From Cloacimonetes bacterium UBA5210 (GTDB lineage Bacteria; Cloacimonadota; Cloacimonadia; Cloacimonadales; Cloacimonadaceae), in contig DHVK01000027.1 in the NCBI GenBank assembly GCA_002412625.1, forward strand, positions 1-23,779: a stretch of DNA of 23,779 nt. The letters are read 5' to 3'. Below, in pieces: positions 23,534 to 23,779 of this stretch. A program made the translations under genes and the position numbers. The notes beneath the pieces were generated by a model. That model saw nothing but the letters and a program-made list of their open reading frames with translations. It did not search any database and had not been told where the DNA came from. Position 1 is the first letter of the stretch, and every line of letters starts with the position of its first letter.

Positions 23534-23779
23534 GGAATTAGTTCGTAGTTCTTGGTTCTTCGCTGAAGATACGCTGCAGCATATATCGGTGGCGGGAAAT
23601 GGAAAAAGCCCTTTATGGGCGACACGCATATCATGGTTTACATGATCTTAGGTGTTACCCATAAAGGGCTAAAAGGCTGAAAGCTATTGTCAAGAATCAG
23701 GTTGTCGCGGTGCAAAGCCCGGGTTACTGCAAGTCTTGAAGCTCTACAAACCTACGCAAACAAAAAGGCGTTAGCGATG
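23534..23779. other. Right-edge intergenic stretch without a gene
   Basis: Apart from the composite hairpin at 23607-23670 I see no coding region. The sequence after it (23671-23779) has a short inverted pair TTGCA/TGCAA-type context around 23712-23730 but nothing I can assign. A gene may begin beyond the window edge. Confidence 0.4.
23607..23670. repeat. 64-nt composite hairpin with 13-bp perfect arms
   Basis: AGCCCTTTATGGG (23607-23619) pairs perfectly with CCCATAAAGGGCT (23658-23670). Inside, GACAC (23621-23625) can pair with GTGTT (23652-23656, one wobble), and ATCATG (23630-23635) with CATGAT (23641-23646) around GTTTA. The right arm is followed by AAAA on plus; on minus the element ends in TTTTTCC, giving a terminator-like shape there. 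It lies upstream of the pirin promoter and could also be a small RNA or repeat element. Confidence 0.6.

Overview
The window (23,779 bp) looks like chromosome from a Gram-negative, probably anaerobic bacterium. Gene style, the outer-membrane-type LruC/DUF4114 lipoprotein, the permease-M1 peptidase fusion and frequent intergenic hairpins remind me most of Candidatus Cloacimonadota or a Bacteroidota/FCB relative. That placement is inference: no rRNA, tRNA or marker gene is present to confirm it.

Layout. 1-677: AT-rich leftover of one or more insertion elements (3' end of an unknown ORF, short terminal-repeat-like motifs), then a structured 5' leader. 678-2309 (+): L-glutamate gamma-semialdehyde dehydrogenase (pruA), closed by an intrinsic terminator. 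2310-3497: a 59-bp near-perfect palindrome, an unrecognised 147-aa protein, and a G-rich octamer repeat. 3498-3909 (-): small membrane-anchored unknown. 8258-4129 (-): a tight five-gene cluster umuC > yigZ/IMPACT > ChaN-like > MEMO > AMMECR1, with ATGA overlaps, abutting ends or a 10-nt gap throughout. 13367-8380 (-): a CheB-CheR-PAS fusion overlapping a PAS-GAF hybrid histidine kinase by 4 nt. 13368-14800: 1.4 kb without a convincing gene but crowded with inverted repeats. 14801-19277 (+): ABC-2 ATPase followed by a giant permease fused to an M1-type peptidase domain. 19439-20464 (+): GT8-like glycosyltransferase. 20561-22540 (+): LruC/DUF4114 lipoprotein. 22627-23478 (-): pirin. The last 300 bp hold a long composite hairpin.

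How the genes work together. The two signalling genes almost certainly form one two-component unit. The ABC ATPase and permease-peptidase form one exporter or peptidase system. The five-gene umuC-AMMECR1 cluster is translationally coupled, which suggests co-expression of a lesion-bypass polymerase with four widespread, poorly understood proteins; no radical SAM partner of MEMO/AMMECR1 and no umuD is present. The most unusual non-coding signals are: a pair of hairpins at 13889-14049 with a nearly identical 28-nt loop but different, fully complementary stems; a 104-bp cloverleaf-like element at 14166-14269; and mutually exclusive hairpins in the pruA leader that could control access to its ribosome binding site.
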